DNA from: Salinimicrobium sediminis
GTDB taxonomy: Bacteria; Bacteroidota; Bacteroidia; Flavobacteriales; Flavobacteriaceae
Assembly: GCF_900215295.1 (NCBI RefSeq)
Contig: NZ_OCMF01000005.1
Coordinates: forward strand, 1 to 64,000
DNA: 64,000 bases
Reading direction: 5' to 3'
The notes beneath the pieces are model-generated. The model saw only the letters and a list, made by a program, of their open reading frames with translations. It had not been told where the DNA came from and ran no database searches. Below, piece after piece: positions 32,706 to 41,541 of the stretch. Each line of letters begins with the position of its first letter. The first letter of the stretch is position 1. The position numbers were made by a program, and so were the translations under genes.

Positions 32706-34922
32706 TCAGCGGGTAAGGCTAACAAATTGGTCTATTAATTCCCTTACCTCATCTACATTATCCACGAAATATTTCGCTTCGGTTTTGTTCATGCCCACTT
32801 TAACAGTGACGGTTTGATCGGGAAGTTCTGTAAACAGAAATTCATCGGTCCAGTCGTCTCCAATAGCGAAAATAAAATCATATTTTTCCACCAGTAGTTT
32901 GTTGGCGGCCTTTCCTTTGTTTACGCCGCTGTTTTTAATCTCCAGTACTTTGTTTCCCTGTAAAACACTTAGACCATGGTTGGAGATCATATCTTTCAAT
33001 ACTGCCGAAAGTTCGTTGGCTCTAACATCTCCTAATTCAGGATTGGCTTTTCTGTAGTGCCAGGCCAGGGAATAATTCTTCTCTTCGATGAAGGTGCCTG
33101 GAGTTCTGTCAACATAGGTTTCCAACACAGGCCGCACACTGGTCATCCAGCTATTGTTAAGATTTTCTGTGAGCTGCCATTCCTCCCGCACCGGTCGGTT
33201 CCACACCCCGTGTTCGGCAATAAGTTCAACAGGAACATTTTTCCACCAGGTCCCCAGAGTTTCTTTGTCTCTACCGCTAATAAGAACCACTCTGGTATTT
33301 TTTTGTTCTCCCAGTCGTGAAATGAGTTGGATCAAATCAGGATCGGGCATGGCTTCTTCTGGTTTATCGACAAATTTTCTTAGGGTGCCGTCGTAATCCA
33401 GGAAAAGGATCCTTCTTTGTGCAGCACTGTACTTGTCAAAAAGGTCTTTTTTAATATTTTCTGTCAATTCAATGGCCTTAAAAGCCTTTTTGGAATCCTT
33501 GGTATTATCAAGGCTTTTCATGAAATCTTTAGCCCATTTTTCGACATTATATCTTTTTAATCTTTTTTGAAGCAGTTTATTTCGCCTTATCTGTTCCTCT
33601 TCGGGCATTTCAAGGGCGAGTTTAATCGTATCAACTATTTGTTCAAAATTATTAGGATTGATGATCAAGGCCTCATTTAATTCGTGTGCTGCACCTGCCA
33701 TTTCGCTCAGTATCAAAACTCCGGTTTGATCGGTTCTGGTCGCGATGTATTCTTTGGCCACCAGGTTCATTCCGTCCCGTGTTGGGGTAATAAGGGCAAC
33801 ATTACTGGAGGTGTAAAGATCTATGAGATTGTCAAAAGGCATAGAGCGATAAAAGTACCAGATAGGTGTCCAGTTGATTGTTGCGAATTTACCATTGATG
33901 CGGCCCACCAGTTCATCGATCTCTTTTTTGAGAAGCTGGTATTGCGGTACATTGGTCCTGGAAGGTACAGCCAGCATGATCAATCTTACCTTTTCCTGAT
34001 ATTCAGGATATTTTTCCAGAAAATATCCAAAGGCCCTAATTCTGTTTGCTATTCCCTTGGTATAATCCAACCGGTCTATAGAAAGTATAAGTTTAGTGTT
34101 TCGGGTAACATATTTATGATAATCCAGCTTCTTCTGAATATCACTATTTTCACTTCGCGGCTGCGCCTTATGATCTTTTGCTGCTTTCCTGAATTTTTTA
34201 TAGTCTATCCCCATTGGGAAAGAGTCTGATCTCACCACCCGGTTTCCGACATTCACACTGTTGAAGTTGATATCAAGCCTAAGAATACGATTTACAGACC
34301 TTAAGAAATGCCTTTCATAATCGTAGGTGTGGAAGCCAATAAGATCTGCACCCAACATTCCTTTTAGCACCTCCTCCCTCCAGGGCAGAGTCCGGAAAAC
34401 TTCCGAAGAAGGGAAAGGAATGTGATTAAAAAAGCCAATGGTTACTTTTGGTTTTTTCCTGCGAATGTAATCGGGGAGGAGTAGGAGCTGATAGTCATGC
34501 ACCCATACTACGTCATCATCATTAAGTCGTTCTACAACTGCTTCAGCATATTTTTCATTGACCTGTTTATATGCTTCCCAATGTTCATTGTGAAACTCGG
34601 TATATTCCATAAAATAGTGAAACAGCGGCCAAATGGTCCTGTTGCTAAAGCCATAGTAGAATTTCTCGATCTCTTCAGAAGTTAAGGAAACCGGTACACA
34701 TCTTTGCTTTTTGACCTCCGCTTCGACTTCATCTTCCAGCTCCGCGGGGATATCTTCTTCAGCAATACCTGTCCAGCCAATCCAGATGCTGTCACCTTCC
34801 TGGTGGAAACTTTTAAGACCGGTGGCAAGGCCACCTACACTGGGAGTTACTTCTACTTTATTATTTTCGGAAATATTTATTTGTAAGGGTAGGCGATTAG
34901 AGATAATTATTGTTTTACCCAT
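32706..34922 (-). CDS. Fused trehalose-6-phosphate synthase / trehalose-phosphatase
   Basis: 738 residues. Residues 1-470 are a GT20 synthase: GGLATGLKS (30-38), VHDYQLLLLP (141-150), RLDYTKG (284-290) and RDGMNLVAKEY (382-392). Residues 500-738 are a HAD phosphatase with D509-Y-D511-G-T and GDDWTDEFLF. The two steps, UDP-glucose plus glucose-6-phosphate to trehalose-6-phosphate and then trehalose, are done by one cytosolic protein. This corresponds to OtsA plus OtsB. It is divergent from a GH15 gene, a common partner in flavobacteria. Confidence 0.95.
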   Translation of the reverse strand: MGKTIIISNRLPLQINISENNKVEVTPSVGGLATGLKSFHQEGDSIWIGWTGIAEEDIPAELEDEVEAEVKKQRCVPVSLTSEEIEKFYYGFSNRTIWPLFHYFMEYTEFHNEHWEAYKQVNEKYAEAVVERLNDDDVVWVHDYQLLLLPDYIRRKKPKVTIGFFNHIPFPSSEVFRTLPWREEVLKGMLGADLIGFHTYDYERHFLRSVNRILRLDINFNSVNVGNRVVRSDSFPMGIDYKKFRKAAKDHKAQPRSENSDIQKKLDYHKYVTRNTKLILSIDRLDYTKGIANRIRAFGYFLEKYPEYQEKVRLIMLAVPSRTNVPQYQLLKKEIDELVGRINGKFATINWTPIWYFYRSMPFDNLIDLYTSSNVALITPTRDGMNLVAKEYIATRTDQTGVLILSEMAGAAHELNEALIINPNNFEQIVDTIKLALEMPEEEQIRRNKLLQKRLKRYNVEKWAKDFMKSLDNTKDSKKAFKAIELTENIKKDLFDKYSAAQRRILFLDYDGTLRKFVDKPEEAMPDPDLIQLISRLGEQKNTRVVLISGRDKETLGTWWKNVPVELIAEHGVWNRPVREEWQLTENLNNSWMTSVRPVLETYVDRTPGTFIEEKNYSLAWHYRKANPELGDVRANELSAVLKDMISNHGLSVLQGNKVLEIKNSGVNKGKAANKLLVEKYDFIFAIGDDWTDEFLFTELPDQTVTVKVGMNKTEAKYFVDNVDEVRELIDQFVSLTR

Positions 34923-34959
34923 AATGTTTTTTCAGCACGTTCTATCTAATTCATTTTCC

Positions 34960-34978
34960 TTAAATTTCCGAAATTTAA
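34960..34978. promoter_or_regulatory. 19-bp palindrome between trehalose and GH15 genes
   Basis: TTAAATTTC-C-GAAATTTAA is a perfect palindrome around one central base, located in the 95-base divergent gap, 38 bases before the synthase start and 40 bases before the GH15 start. A central position and near-equal spacing suit a shared operator. Confidence 0.5.
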
Positions 34979-35017
34979 AAGAAGCACCCTACCATTTTAA
35001 AAGAACTTTAAGACTAC

Positions 35018-36835
35018 ATGAAGACATTAGATTACGGGTTGATCGGCAACTGCCACAGTGCTGCATTAATCTCAAAATCGGGCTCCCTTGACTGGTGTTG
35101 TTTGCCCAATTTTAACTCCGCCTCGGTCTTTGCCAAATTGCTAGATTCCAACAAGGGAGGACATTTCTCCTTTGAGGTTGACGATACATATACGATTTCT
35201 CAAAAATACCTCTGGAAGACTAATATTCTGTGTACCACTTTTGCTTCGGAAGCTCATGCCTTCCAGGTAATTGATTTTATGCCACGGTATCGTGAGGAGA
35301 ATGGATCTTTCTACATGCCTCCCGATATTGTTAGGTTCGTTTATCTTCTGAAGGGGAATCCGAAGATGAAAGTGCATTACAGGCCGAAACTGGATTATGC
35401 ACGGGAAGAGACTTTTACCGAAAATCACCGTTACTACCTGAAGAGTTTTACCAAAAAAGGAAAATATGATTCTCTATACTTGTATACAAGCCTTGGATTG
35501 GATGAGGTCCTGAATGGGGAAGAAATCACCCTTTCCAAAAATGAGTATTTTCTTGTAGGTTATCATGAGAAGCTTAGGGAGCAGAATCTTGAGAGGGCAT
35601 ATTTGAAATTTCAGCGCACCAAAACCTATTGGATGAACTGGAGTGAATCCACCACCAAATTCCCTTACTACGATGAGCAAATAAATCGCAGTGCTCTTGT
35701 CCTTAAGGGACTTAGCTATCAAAAAACAGGGGCTGTGCTTGCTGCAGTGACGACTTCTTTGCCCGAAACCGTGGGAGAGGTACGTAACTGGGATTATCGC
35801 TTTTGCTGGATAAGGGACGCATCCATGGTAATTAAGGTGATGAATAGCCTGGGGCATAAAGAATCTGCAGAAAGCTTTTTACAGTTCATCATCAATCTTA
35901 TCCCCGAAAAAGATGAGAAATTGCAGATCATGTATGGTATCAATGGAGAAAAAGAACTTACAGAGCAATTTTTGGATCACCTGGAAGGCTATGAGGGTTC
36001 CAAACCTGTACGTATAGGAAATGCCGCGTACATCCAAAAGCAGAATGACATCTATGGAATTCTCATGGAGGTCATTTATCAACAGTTCCTGCAATTTGAA
36101 ACCACCCTTGAAAATAGTGAAGAGCTGTGGACCATCGTCCGCGGAATTGTGCGTATCGTAGAAGAACACTGGAAACAACCGGATAAGGGAATATGGGAAT
36201 TCAGGACAGAAGAGCGCCATTTTACTTTTTCCAAGTTGCTTTGCTGGGTTGCCGTTGACAGAGCCGTAAAAATTGGGGAGATCCTTCGAAACGGGATCAA
36301 TGATCAAAAATGGACAAACCTTAGACAGGAGATCCATGACGATATTTACCAAAATGGCTGGAATGAGGAAATGCAGGCTTATACCCAGTCGTATGGTTCA
36401 AAAGATCTTGATGCCTCCACCTTGCTCATGGAAACCTATGGGTTTATAAAAGCTAAGGATCCCCGGTTTGTAAGTACCGTAAAAGCGACTGAACGAGAGC
36501 TGTGTTATAACGGTCTCCTTTTCAGGTACAGGAACCAGGATGATTTTGGAATTCCTTCTTCCTCTTTTACTATATGTACCTTTTGGTTTATCAATAGCCT
36601 GTACAAAATAGGAGAAAGGGAAAAAGCGATGAAGATGTTCGATGAGCTGCTTTCTTATAGTAATCACCTTGGATTATTTAGTGAAGACCTGGATTTTGAG
36701 ACCAAACGCCTGTTAGGGAATTTCCCGCAGGCTTATTCTCACCTGGCATTGATAGAAACTGCTATGAATTTTTCCCAGGGACTTTCTACCGAAGCGCGTC
36801 TGAAGGTTCTTTTGAGTGAGGAAGATCTTCTTTAA
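35018..36835 (+). CDS. Glycoside hydrolase family 15 protein (trehalase- or glucoamylase-like)
   Basis: 605 residues, no signal peptide, so cytosolic. N-terminal beta-sandwich domain (DYGLIGNCHSAALISKSGSLDWCCLP, about 5-30 marks the start of the family) and an (alpha/alpha)6 barrel with EVRNWDYRFCWIRDASM (about 255-272), a GH15 hallmark of the subsite -1 Trp/Arg/Asp. The placement back-to-back with trehalose synthesis suggests trehalose hydrolysis, as known for GH15 trehalases in other bacteria; glucoamylase activity is the alternative. The 3' end overlaps the convergent MscS gene by 50 bases. Confidence 0.88.
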   Translation: MKTLDYGLIGNCHSAALISKSGSLDWCCLPNFNSASVFAKLLDSNKGGHFSFEVDDTYTISQKYLWKTNILCTTFASEAHAFQVIDFMPRYREENGSFYMPPDIVRFVYLLKGNPKMKVHYRPKLDYAREETFTENHRYYLKSFTKKGKYDSLYLYTSLGLDEVLNGEEITLSKNEYFLVGYHEKLREQNLERAYLKFQRTKTYWMNWSESTTKFPYYDEQINRSALVLKGLSYQKTGAVLAAVTTSLPETVGEVRNWDYRFCWIRDASMVIKVMNSLGHKESAESFLQFIINLIPEKDEKLQIMYGINGEKELTEQFLDHLEGYEGSKPVRIGNAAYIQKQNDIYGILMEVIYQQFLQFETTLENSEELWTIVRGIVRIVEEHWKQPDKGIWEFRTEERHFTFSKLLCWVAVDRAVKIGEILRNGINDQKWTNLRQEIHDDIYQNGWNEEMQAYTQSYGSKDLDASTLLMETYGFIKAKDPRFVSTVKATERELCYNGLLFRYRNQDDFGIPSSSFTICTFWFINSLYKIGEREKAMKMFDELLSYSNHLGLFSEDLDFETKRLLGNFPQAYSHLALIETAMNFSQGLSTEARLKVLLSEEDLL

Positions 36836-37850
36836 TTTCCAAACGAGTACGTGGTAAACTGTCAGGGTAATTCTCTTTAATGTATTTAATGAGATTTTCC
36901 CTGGCATACACCCGTAGATCCCAGGCAGTAGGTGCATCCTGCGCACTCATTAAGGCTCTCAATTCCATAGTTTTTTCGGTCATGTTGGTCACCTGGATCA
37001 CGTTGACCTTTCTATCCCATAATTCTGTTGCATTAAGGAGGCTGGTAAGTTCTTCCCTGAGTTTTTCAATGGGTAGATCGAAATCGGTGTAGATGTAAAC
37101 TGTACCCAGGATGTCTGAAGAATTGCGGGTCCAGTTTTGAAAAGGTTTTTCTATAAAATAGGTCGTAGGCAAAACAAGGCGGCGCTTATCCCATATTTGA
37201 ACCACTACATAAGTAAGTTTTATTTCCTCGATGCGTCCCCATTCTCCTTCAACGATCACTACGTCATCAAGCCGAATAGGTTGTGCTATGGCGATCTGGA
37301 TTCCGGCAAAGATGGTCCCGAAAACCTTTTGGGCGGAAAGTCCCAGAATTATACCGGCAATTCCCGCAGAGGTGAGGATGCTCACCCCAATTTCTTCTAC
37401 CCCGTCAAAGGTGAGCAGTGCTATTCCCAAACCAAAGAGCACTACTACGAAGATGGCTATTCTTTCAATAATATTGAATTGAGTGTAAAATTTCCGTGCC
37501 CGGAGATTGTTGGTCTCGCTGACATCAAACTGTCTTAAAAATTTATTTTTTGCGATCCTAATGGCAACTATAATAAACCAGGTAAAGCTAAAGATCAGTA
37601 AAATGGAACGCACATGTTGTAAGAAATTTACCTGCTCTTCATCTGTAATGATTTCCCGGTTAATAAGCCCGGCCTGAATGGCCACTGCCAAAAAAAGAGT
37701 GATCATAGGAATCTTTAATCTGCTGGCTATGTTGTGAGGAAGTATGTTGCGCTGATCTTTACCTAACTTTTTAAGTAAAAAATGCAATAAAAAATAAAGA
37801 ACAAATAAACCCGCCAGAAAAATTAGAATATTTCTTGTGGAATCTTCCAT
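36786..37850 (-). CDS. MscS-type small-conductance mechanosensitive channel
   Basis: 354 residues. Four to five membrane helices; the pore-lining helix is Gly/Ala-rich (GVSILTSAGIAGIILGLSAQKVFGTIFAGIQIA, about 155-190) and is followed by the beta domain RLDDVVIVEGEWGRIEEI. It releases solutes on hypo-osmotic shock, which fits with the trehalose genes next door. The last 17 codons overlap the end of the GH15 gene on the other strand. No paired gene in its own direction. Confidence 0.92.
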   Translation of the reverse strand: MEDSTRNILIFLAGLFVLYFLLHFLLKKLGKDQRNILPHNIASRLKIPMITLFLAVAIQAGLINREIITDEEQVNFLQHVRSILLIFSFTWFIIVAIRIAKNKFLRQFDVSETNNLRARKFYTQFNIIERIAIFVVVLFGLGIALLTFDGVEEIGVSILTSAGIAGIILGLSAQKVFGTIFAGIQIAIAQPIRLDDVVIVEGEWGRIEEIKLTYVVVQIWDKRRLVLPTTYFIEKPFQNWTRNSSDILGTVYIYTDFDLPIEKLREELTSLLNATELWDRKVNVIQVTNMTEKTMELRALMSAQDAPTAWDLRVYARENLIKYIKENYPDSLPRTRLEIKEDLPHSKEPSDALR

Positions 37851-37920
37851 GTGTCTTTTTCATTTTTCATAAGCTAAAAAATGCCTGGCACTTAAGCTGT
37901 TAAAGAAATAACAAAAGAAA

Positions 37921-37942
37921 AAGGCCGCCCCAGGGCGACCTT
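37921..37942 (-). terminator. Terminator of the beta-oxidation operon
   Basis: On the - strand AAGGTCGCCC / GGGCGGCCTT with a short TG loop is followed by TTTTTCTTTT, 29 bases beyond the acyl-CoA dehydrogenase stop. Confidence 0.85.
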
Positions 37943-37970
37943 CAACAGATTTAATGATGCAAATTAAATT

Positions 37971-39791
37971 TTAGAACGGGTAGCGGTTTTCGGCAATTAC
38001 CTTTTGTGCGATGGTGTTGCGAAGTTCCACTACGTTGGGTTGATTTTCATATTTTGTAAATCGTTTCAAGCCCATCAACATCATTCTTTGCTCATCACCT
38101 TCGGCAAAAGAAACAATTCCTTCTTTAGCTCTGGTGTTGATGATGTCAACAGCGTGATATAGATATAACTTTGCCATAGCGATTTGTTCTTTCTGAGTAT
38201 CTGCCCCAAAACGTTTAGCATTCTTTTCAACCCTAAGAATTCCTGATTCGGCCATGTAGATCTCAATTAAGATATCTGCTGAAGCTAAAAGCAACTGCTG
38301 ATGATCCTCCAGTTGAGGCCCGAATTTTTGAACTGCGCTTCCGGCAACCATAAGAAATACCTTTTTCAGCTTTTTGATCATTTCCTTTTCTTCGGCAAGA
38401 AGTTCAGAAAAATCTGGTTTGTCAAAAGAAGGAATTCCGGTAAGTTCTTCTCCAACTTTAGTTGCAGGTCCTAACAGATCAACATGGCCTTTCATGGCTT
38501 TCTTAACCAGCATTCCCACGCAAAGCATGCGGTTGATCTCATTGGTTCCTTCGTAGATCCTGGTAATACGCGCATCTCTCCATGCAGATTCCATTGGAGC
38601 ATCTGCAGAGAATCCCATTCCTCCAAAGATCTGAATTCCTTCATCTGTGCAATTCTGAAGATCTTCAGAAGCTGCTACTTTTAAAATGGAACATTCAATA
38701 GCATATTCTTCCACACCTTTTAGTTCGGCTTCCTGATGAGAATTCCCTTCTTCCTGGCGAATAGAGATCCTGTCTTCAATATCTTTTGCAGCCCTGTAAG
38801 AAGCCGCTTCTCCTACATAAGCTGAAGCCGCCATTTCTGCTAATTTAGACTGAACGGCACCAAAATTGGCGATTGGAGTTTTAAACTGAACCCTCTCATT
38901 AGCATACTTTACTGCGGAAGTAATGGTGCGTCTTTGGGCATCCAAACAGGCACCTGCCAGTTTAATCCTTCCCACGTTAAGAGCATTCATGGCAATTTTA
39001 AAACCATTTCCCCTTTCAGAAAGCATATTCTCCACAGGGACTTTAGTGTCATTAAAGAAAACCTGTCGGGTAGAGGAGGAGTGGATTCCAAGTTTCTTTT
39101 CCTCTTCTCCCAATGAAATTCCGTTGGGATTTTCAGGATCATATTCAACGATGAATCCGGTGATATTCTTATCGTCTTCAATTCTTGCAAAAACGATCAT
39201 CATATTGCAAAATCCGGCGTTGGAGATCCACATTTTTTGTCCGGTAATACTGTAGTATTTTCCGTCTTCAGAAAGAACAGCTTTGGTCTTTCCGGAGTTG
39301 GCGTCACTACCTGCTCCGGGTTCTGTAAGCGCGTAAGCTCCAAACCACTCTCCGGTGGATAACTTGGGAAGATATTTCTTTTTCTGTTCCTCGGTTCCGT
39401 AAAGGGTGATGGGTAAAGTCCCAATACCTGAATGTGCACCAAAAGCTGTAGAGAACGATCCCGTAGCTCCCGAGATATAATCAACCACAAGCATGGTAGT
39501 AACAAAGCCCATCCCGAGTCCATCATATTCTTCGGGAACCGAAACTCCCAAAAAGCCCATTTCTCCGGCTTTTTTCATGAGTTCTTCGGTTAGCTCATAA
39601 TTCTTTTTCTCGAATTCCTCCCTCTTCGGCATGATCTCACGATCCACGAAATCCTGAACGCTTTCACGCATCATTTTTTGCTCATCGGAAAAATCTTCCG
39701 GGGTAAAAACATCTTCCGCCTTTGTTTCTTTTACCAGAAACTGCCCCCCGCGCAGGAGGTCTTTTTTGTTGCTATCTGCTTGTGTGCTCAT
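37971..39791 (-). CDS. Acyl-CoA dehydrogenase, long (VLCAD-like) form
   Basis: 606 residues. Standard ACAD core (about 20-430): AYALTEPGAGSDANSGKTKA binds FAD/substrate, KMWISNAGF, and IFGGMGFSADAPMESAWRDARITRIYEGTNEINRML near the C-terminal core. A C-terminal extension of about 170 residues as in mitochondrial VLCAD/ACAD9. Catalyses the first beta-oxidation step, FAD-dependent dehydrogenation of long-chain acyl-CoA. Last gene of the MarR-controlled fatty-acid operon. Its start is 5 bases from a heptad array on the upstream side. Confidence 0.94.
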   Translation of the reverse strand: MSTQADSNKKDLLRGGQFLVKETKAEDVFTPEDFSDEQKMMRESVQDFVDREIMPKREEFEKKNYELTEELMKKAGEMGFLGVSVPEEYDGLGMGFVTTMLVVDYISGATGSFSTAFGAHSGIGTLPITLYGTEEQKKKYLPKLSTGEWFGAYALTEPGAGSDANSGKTKAVLSEDGKYYSITGQKMWISNAGFCNMMIVFARIEDDKNITGFIVEYDPENPNGISLGEEEKKLGIHSSSTRQVFFNDTKVPVENMLSERGNGFKIAMNALNVGRIKLAGACLDAQRRTITSAVKYANERVQFKTPIANFGAVQSKLAEMAASAYVGEAASYRAAKDIEDRISIRQEEGNSHQEAELKGVEEYAIECSILKVAASEDLQNCTDEGIQIFGGMGFSADAPMESAWRDARITRIYEGTNEINRMLCVGMLVKKAMKGHVDLLGPATKVGEELTGIPSFDKPDFSELLAEEKEMIKKLKKVFLMVAGSAVQKFGPQLEDHQQLLLASADILIEIYMAESGILRVEKNAKRFGADTQKEQIAMAKLYLYHAVDIINTRAKEGIVSFAEGDEQRMMLMGLKRFTKYENQPNVVELRNTIAQKVIAENRYPF

Positions 39792-39796
39792 TTTTG

Positions 39797-39888
39797 TAGT
39801 ATTTAGTATTGAGTAGTGAGTATTGAGATCTATCTCAGGTCTTCACTGTATTTTAACCTTAAACTTTAAATCTTGAACCTTGAACTAA
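39797..39888. repeat. Two heptad arrays filling the acyl-CoA dehydrogenase/thiolase gap
   Basis: TAGTATT TAGTATT GAGTAGT GAGTATT GAGATCT (39797-39831) and TAACCTT AAACTTT AAATCTT GAACCTT GAACTAA (39854-39888). The last word contains the thiolase stop codon (CTA at 39885-39887, TAG on the - strand). Nearly all of the 93-base gap is heptad sequence. Confidence 0.7.
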
Positions 39889-41078
39889 GAGAGGAACTCG
39901 AAAACTCCCGCTGCTCCCTGTCCTGTTCCTACACACATGGTGACCATGCCGTATTTGTTCTGCAGGTTACGTTTTCTCATTTCATCAAGAAGCTGCACGG
40001 TTAATTTTCCTCCGGTACAACCCAGGGGGTGACCCATTGAAATTGCACCACCATTTGGATTCATCCTGTTCATATCCAATCCCAGTTCGTTGATAACGGC
40101 TATAGATTGAGAAGCAAAAGCTTCATTAAGTTCGATAAGCTCCAGGTCCTGAATGGAAATTCCGGCTTGTTTTGCAGCCTTTGGAATTGCATAGACAGGT
40201 CCGATTCCCATGATCCTTGGTTCTACACCAACTGCGGAATAACTTACCAGTCTTGCGACTGGTTCAAGATTCAGTTCCTTCACCATTTCTTCGCTCATTA
40301 CAATTACAAAAGCAGCTCCATCGCTCATTTGTGAAGAGTTTCCGGCAGTTACGCTACCACCTTCTGCGAACACAGGACGCAGTTTAGCCAAAACTTCCTT
40401 AGAAGTGTCTGCCCGCGGACCTTCATCCTTATTTATCGTATAGGAACGGGTCTTTTTCTTTCCATCCTCATCGACATAGGTCTGGTCAATGGTAATAGGA
40501 ACTATCTGATCCTGGAAGCGATCTTCTTTTTGAGCCTTTAGCGCCTTCTGGTGAGAATTGAAGGCAAATTCATCCTGTGCTTCCCGGGAAACGTTATATT
40601 TTTCGGCTACTGCTTCAGCGGTAAGGCCCATTCCCCAGTAGTAATCTTCCCGACCTGCTTTTGCCAGTTCATAATTAGGTACAGGTTTATAACCTCCCAT
40701 TGGAATATAGCTCATGCTTTCGGCTCCCCCTGCAATAATGCAATTTGCCATTCCGCTTTGGATCTTGGCTGTTGCTATAGCAATGGTCTCCAATCCAGAC
40801 GCACAATAACGGTTAACGGTCATCCCCGGAACATCTTTAATGTCGAGTCCCATCAGCGAGATAAAGCGACCCACATTAAGGCCCTGCTCGGCTTCCGGCA
40901 TTGCGTTACCCACAATGACGTCATCTATTCTTTTTTTATCAAAGTCGGGCAGCTTATCCATCATAAACTGGATAGTTTCTGCCGCTAAGTCATCTGGCCT
41001 TTTAAATCTGAATACCCCCCGCGGGGCTTTTCCCACTGCAGTTCGGTATCCTTTTACGATGTAAGCTGTCTTGTTCAT
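39885..41078 (-). CDS. fadA: Acetyl-CoA C-acyltransferase (3-ketoacyl-CoA thiolase)
   Basis: 397 residues. Nucleophile Cys in NRYCASGLE (about residue 92), catalytic His in GGAISMGHPLGCTG (about 353) and second Cys in MVTMCVGTGQG (about 383). Thiolytic cleavage of 3-ketoacyl-CoA releases acetyl-CoA in the last beta-oxidation step. It is followed by the acyl-CoA dehydrogenase gene and preceded by the four-helix-bundle gene and the multifunctional enzyme. The symbol is by function. Confidence 0.93.
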   Translation of the reverse strand: MNKTAYIVKGYRTAVGKAPRGVFRFKRPDDLAAETIQFMMDKLPDFDKKRIDDVIVGNAMPEAEQGLNVGRFISLMGLDIKDVPGMTVNRYCASGLETIAIATAKIQSGMANCIIAGGAESMSYIPMGGYKPVPNYELAKAGREDYYWGMGLTAEAVAEKYNVSREAQDEFAFNSHQKALKAQKEDRFQDQIVPITIDQTYVDEDGKKKTRSYTINKDEGPRADTSKEVLAKLRPVFAEGGSVTAGNSSQMSDGAAFVIVMSEEMVKELNLEPVARLVSYSAVGVEPRIMGIGPVYAIPKAAKQAGISIQDLELIELNEAFASQSIAVINELGLDMNRMNPNGGAISMGHPLGCTGGKLTVQLLDEMRKRNLQNKYGMVTMCVGTGQGAAGVFEFLS

Positions 41079-41102
41079 AGTTCTTAATATTAATATGAAA
41101 AC

Positions 41103-41137
41103 GAGAGTCTGGAAACTAGAGCCTAGAGTCTAGACTC
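41103..41137. repeat. Heptad array downstream of the four-helix-bundle gene
   Basis: GAGAGTC TGGAAAC TAGAGCC TAGAGTC TAGACTC: five words of seven bases. The last two bases belong to the stop codon of the gene at 41136. Confidence 0.7.
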
Positions 41138-41498
41138 AATCATTTCCAAGGTTATCCATAAAGGAACCTATCATTTTCTGTATTTGTAAAATCTTATTTT
41201 CCAGTTCTTCAAATCTTTCTTTAGAAAGAAAATTTTCATTGTAGGCGACGATCAATTGTGTCTCCCATTCAAAAGCCGATCCCAGGCTGTTTTCCAAAAA
41301 CTTTTTAAAATGCCTGTCGGTACTTTTGCTGGAGCCTTCAGCTATGTTAGAAGGAATAGAAACGGCACAACGGTTTAACTGACTTATCAAATTGAATCTT
41401 TCACTGGCAGGAAATGTTCGCGTAAGCTTATAACTTTCCCCAACGAGTGAAATCCCTTCATTCCAAATTTTTAATTTTTTAAAGTTATGTCGTCCCAT
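41136..41498 (-). CDS. Four-helix-bundle protein (23S rRNA intervening-sequence/S23 family)
   Basis: 120 residues from ATG at 41498 (the frame is open to a GTG at 41507). FKKLKIWNEGISLVGESYKL, the central LISQLNRCAVSIPSNIAEGSSK and the long C-terminal helices match the S23/TIGR02436 four-helix-bundle family, first found in intervening sequences of 23S rRNA genes and now known as stand-alone genes in Bacteroidota. Role unknown; basic N-terminus suggests nucleic acid contact. It sits within the beta-oxidation operon, with heptad arrays on both sides, so looks like a late insertion. Confidence 0.85.
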   Translation of the reverse strand: MGRHNFKKLKIWNEGISLVGESYKLTRTFPASERFNLISQLNRCAVSIPSNIAEGSSKSTDRHFKKFLENSLGSAFEWETQLIVAYNENFLSKERFEELENKILQIQKMIGSFMDNLGND

Positions 41499-41506
41499 TT
41501 TCTTCA

Positions 41507-41541
41507 CAGTCTAGTTTCTAGACTCTAGACTCTAGTTTCTT
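41507..41541. repeat. Heptad array upstream of the four-helix-bundle gene
   Basis: CAGTCTA GTTTCTA GACTCTA GACTCTA GTTTCTT: five words. The stop codon of the multifunctional beta-oxidation gene (CTA at 41532-41534) is inside the fourth word. Confidence 0.7.

Noticed and set aside
33684-34229. 181-codon open frame on the + strand
   Set aside because: Shadow of the trehalose-phosphate synthase gene, which has all expected motifs.
36398-36667. Antisense frames inside the GH15 gene
   Set aside because: They are out-of-frame shadows with no start signals or family features.
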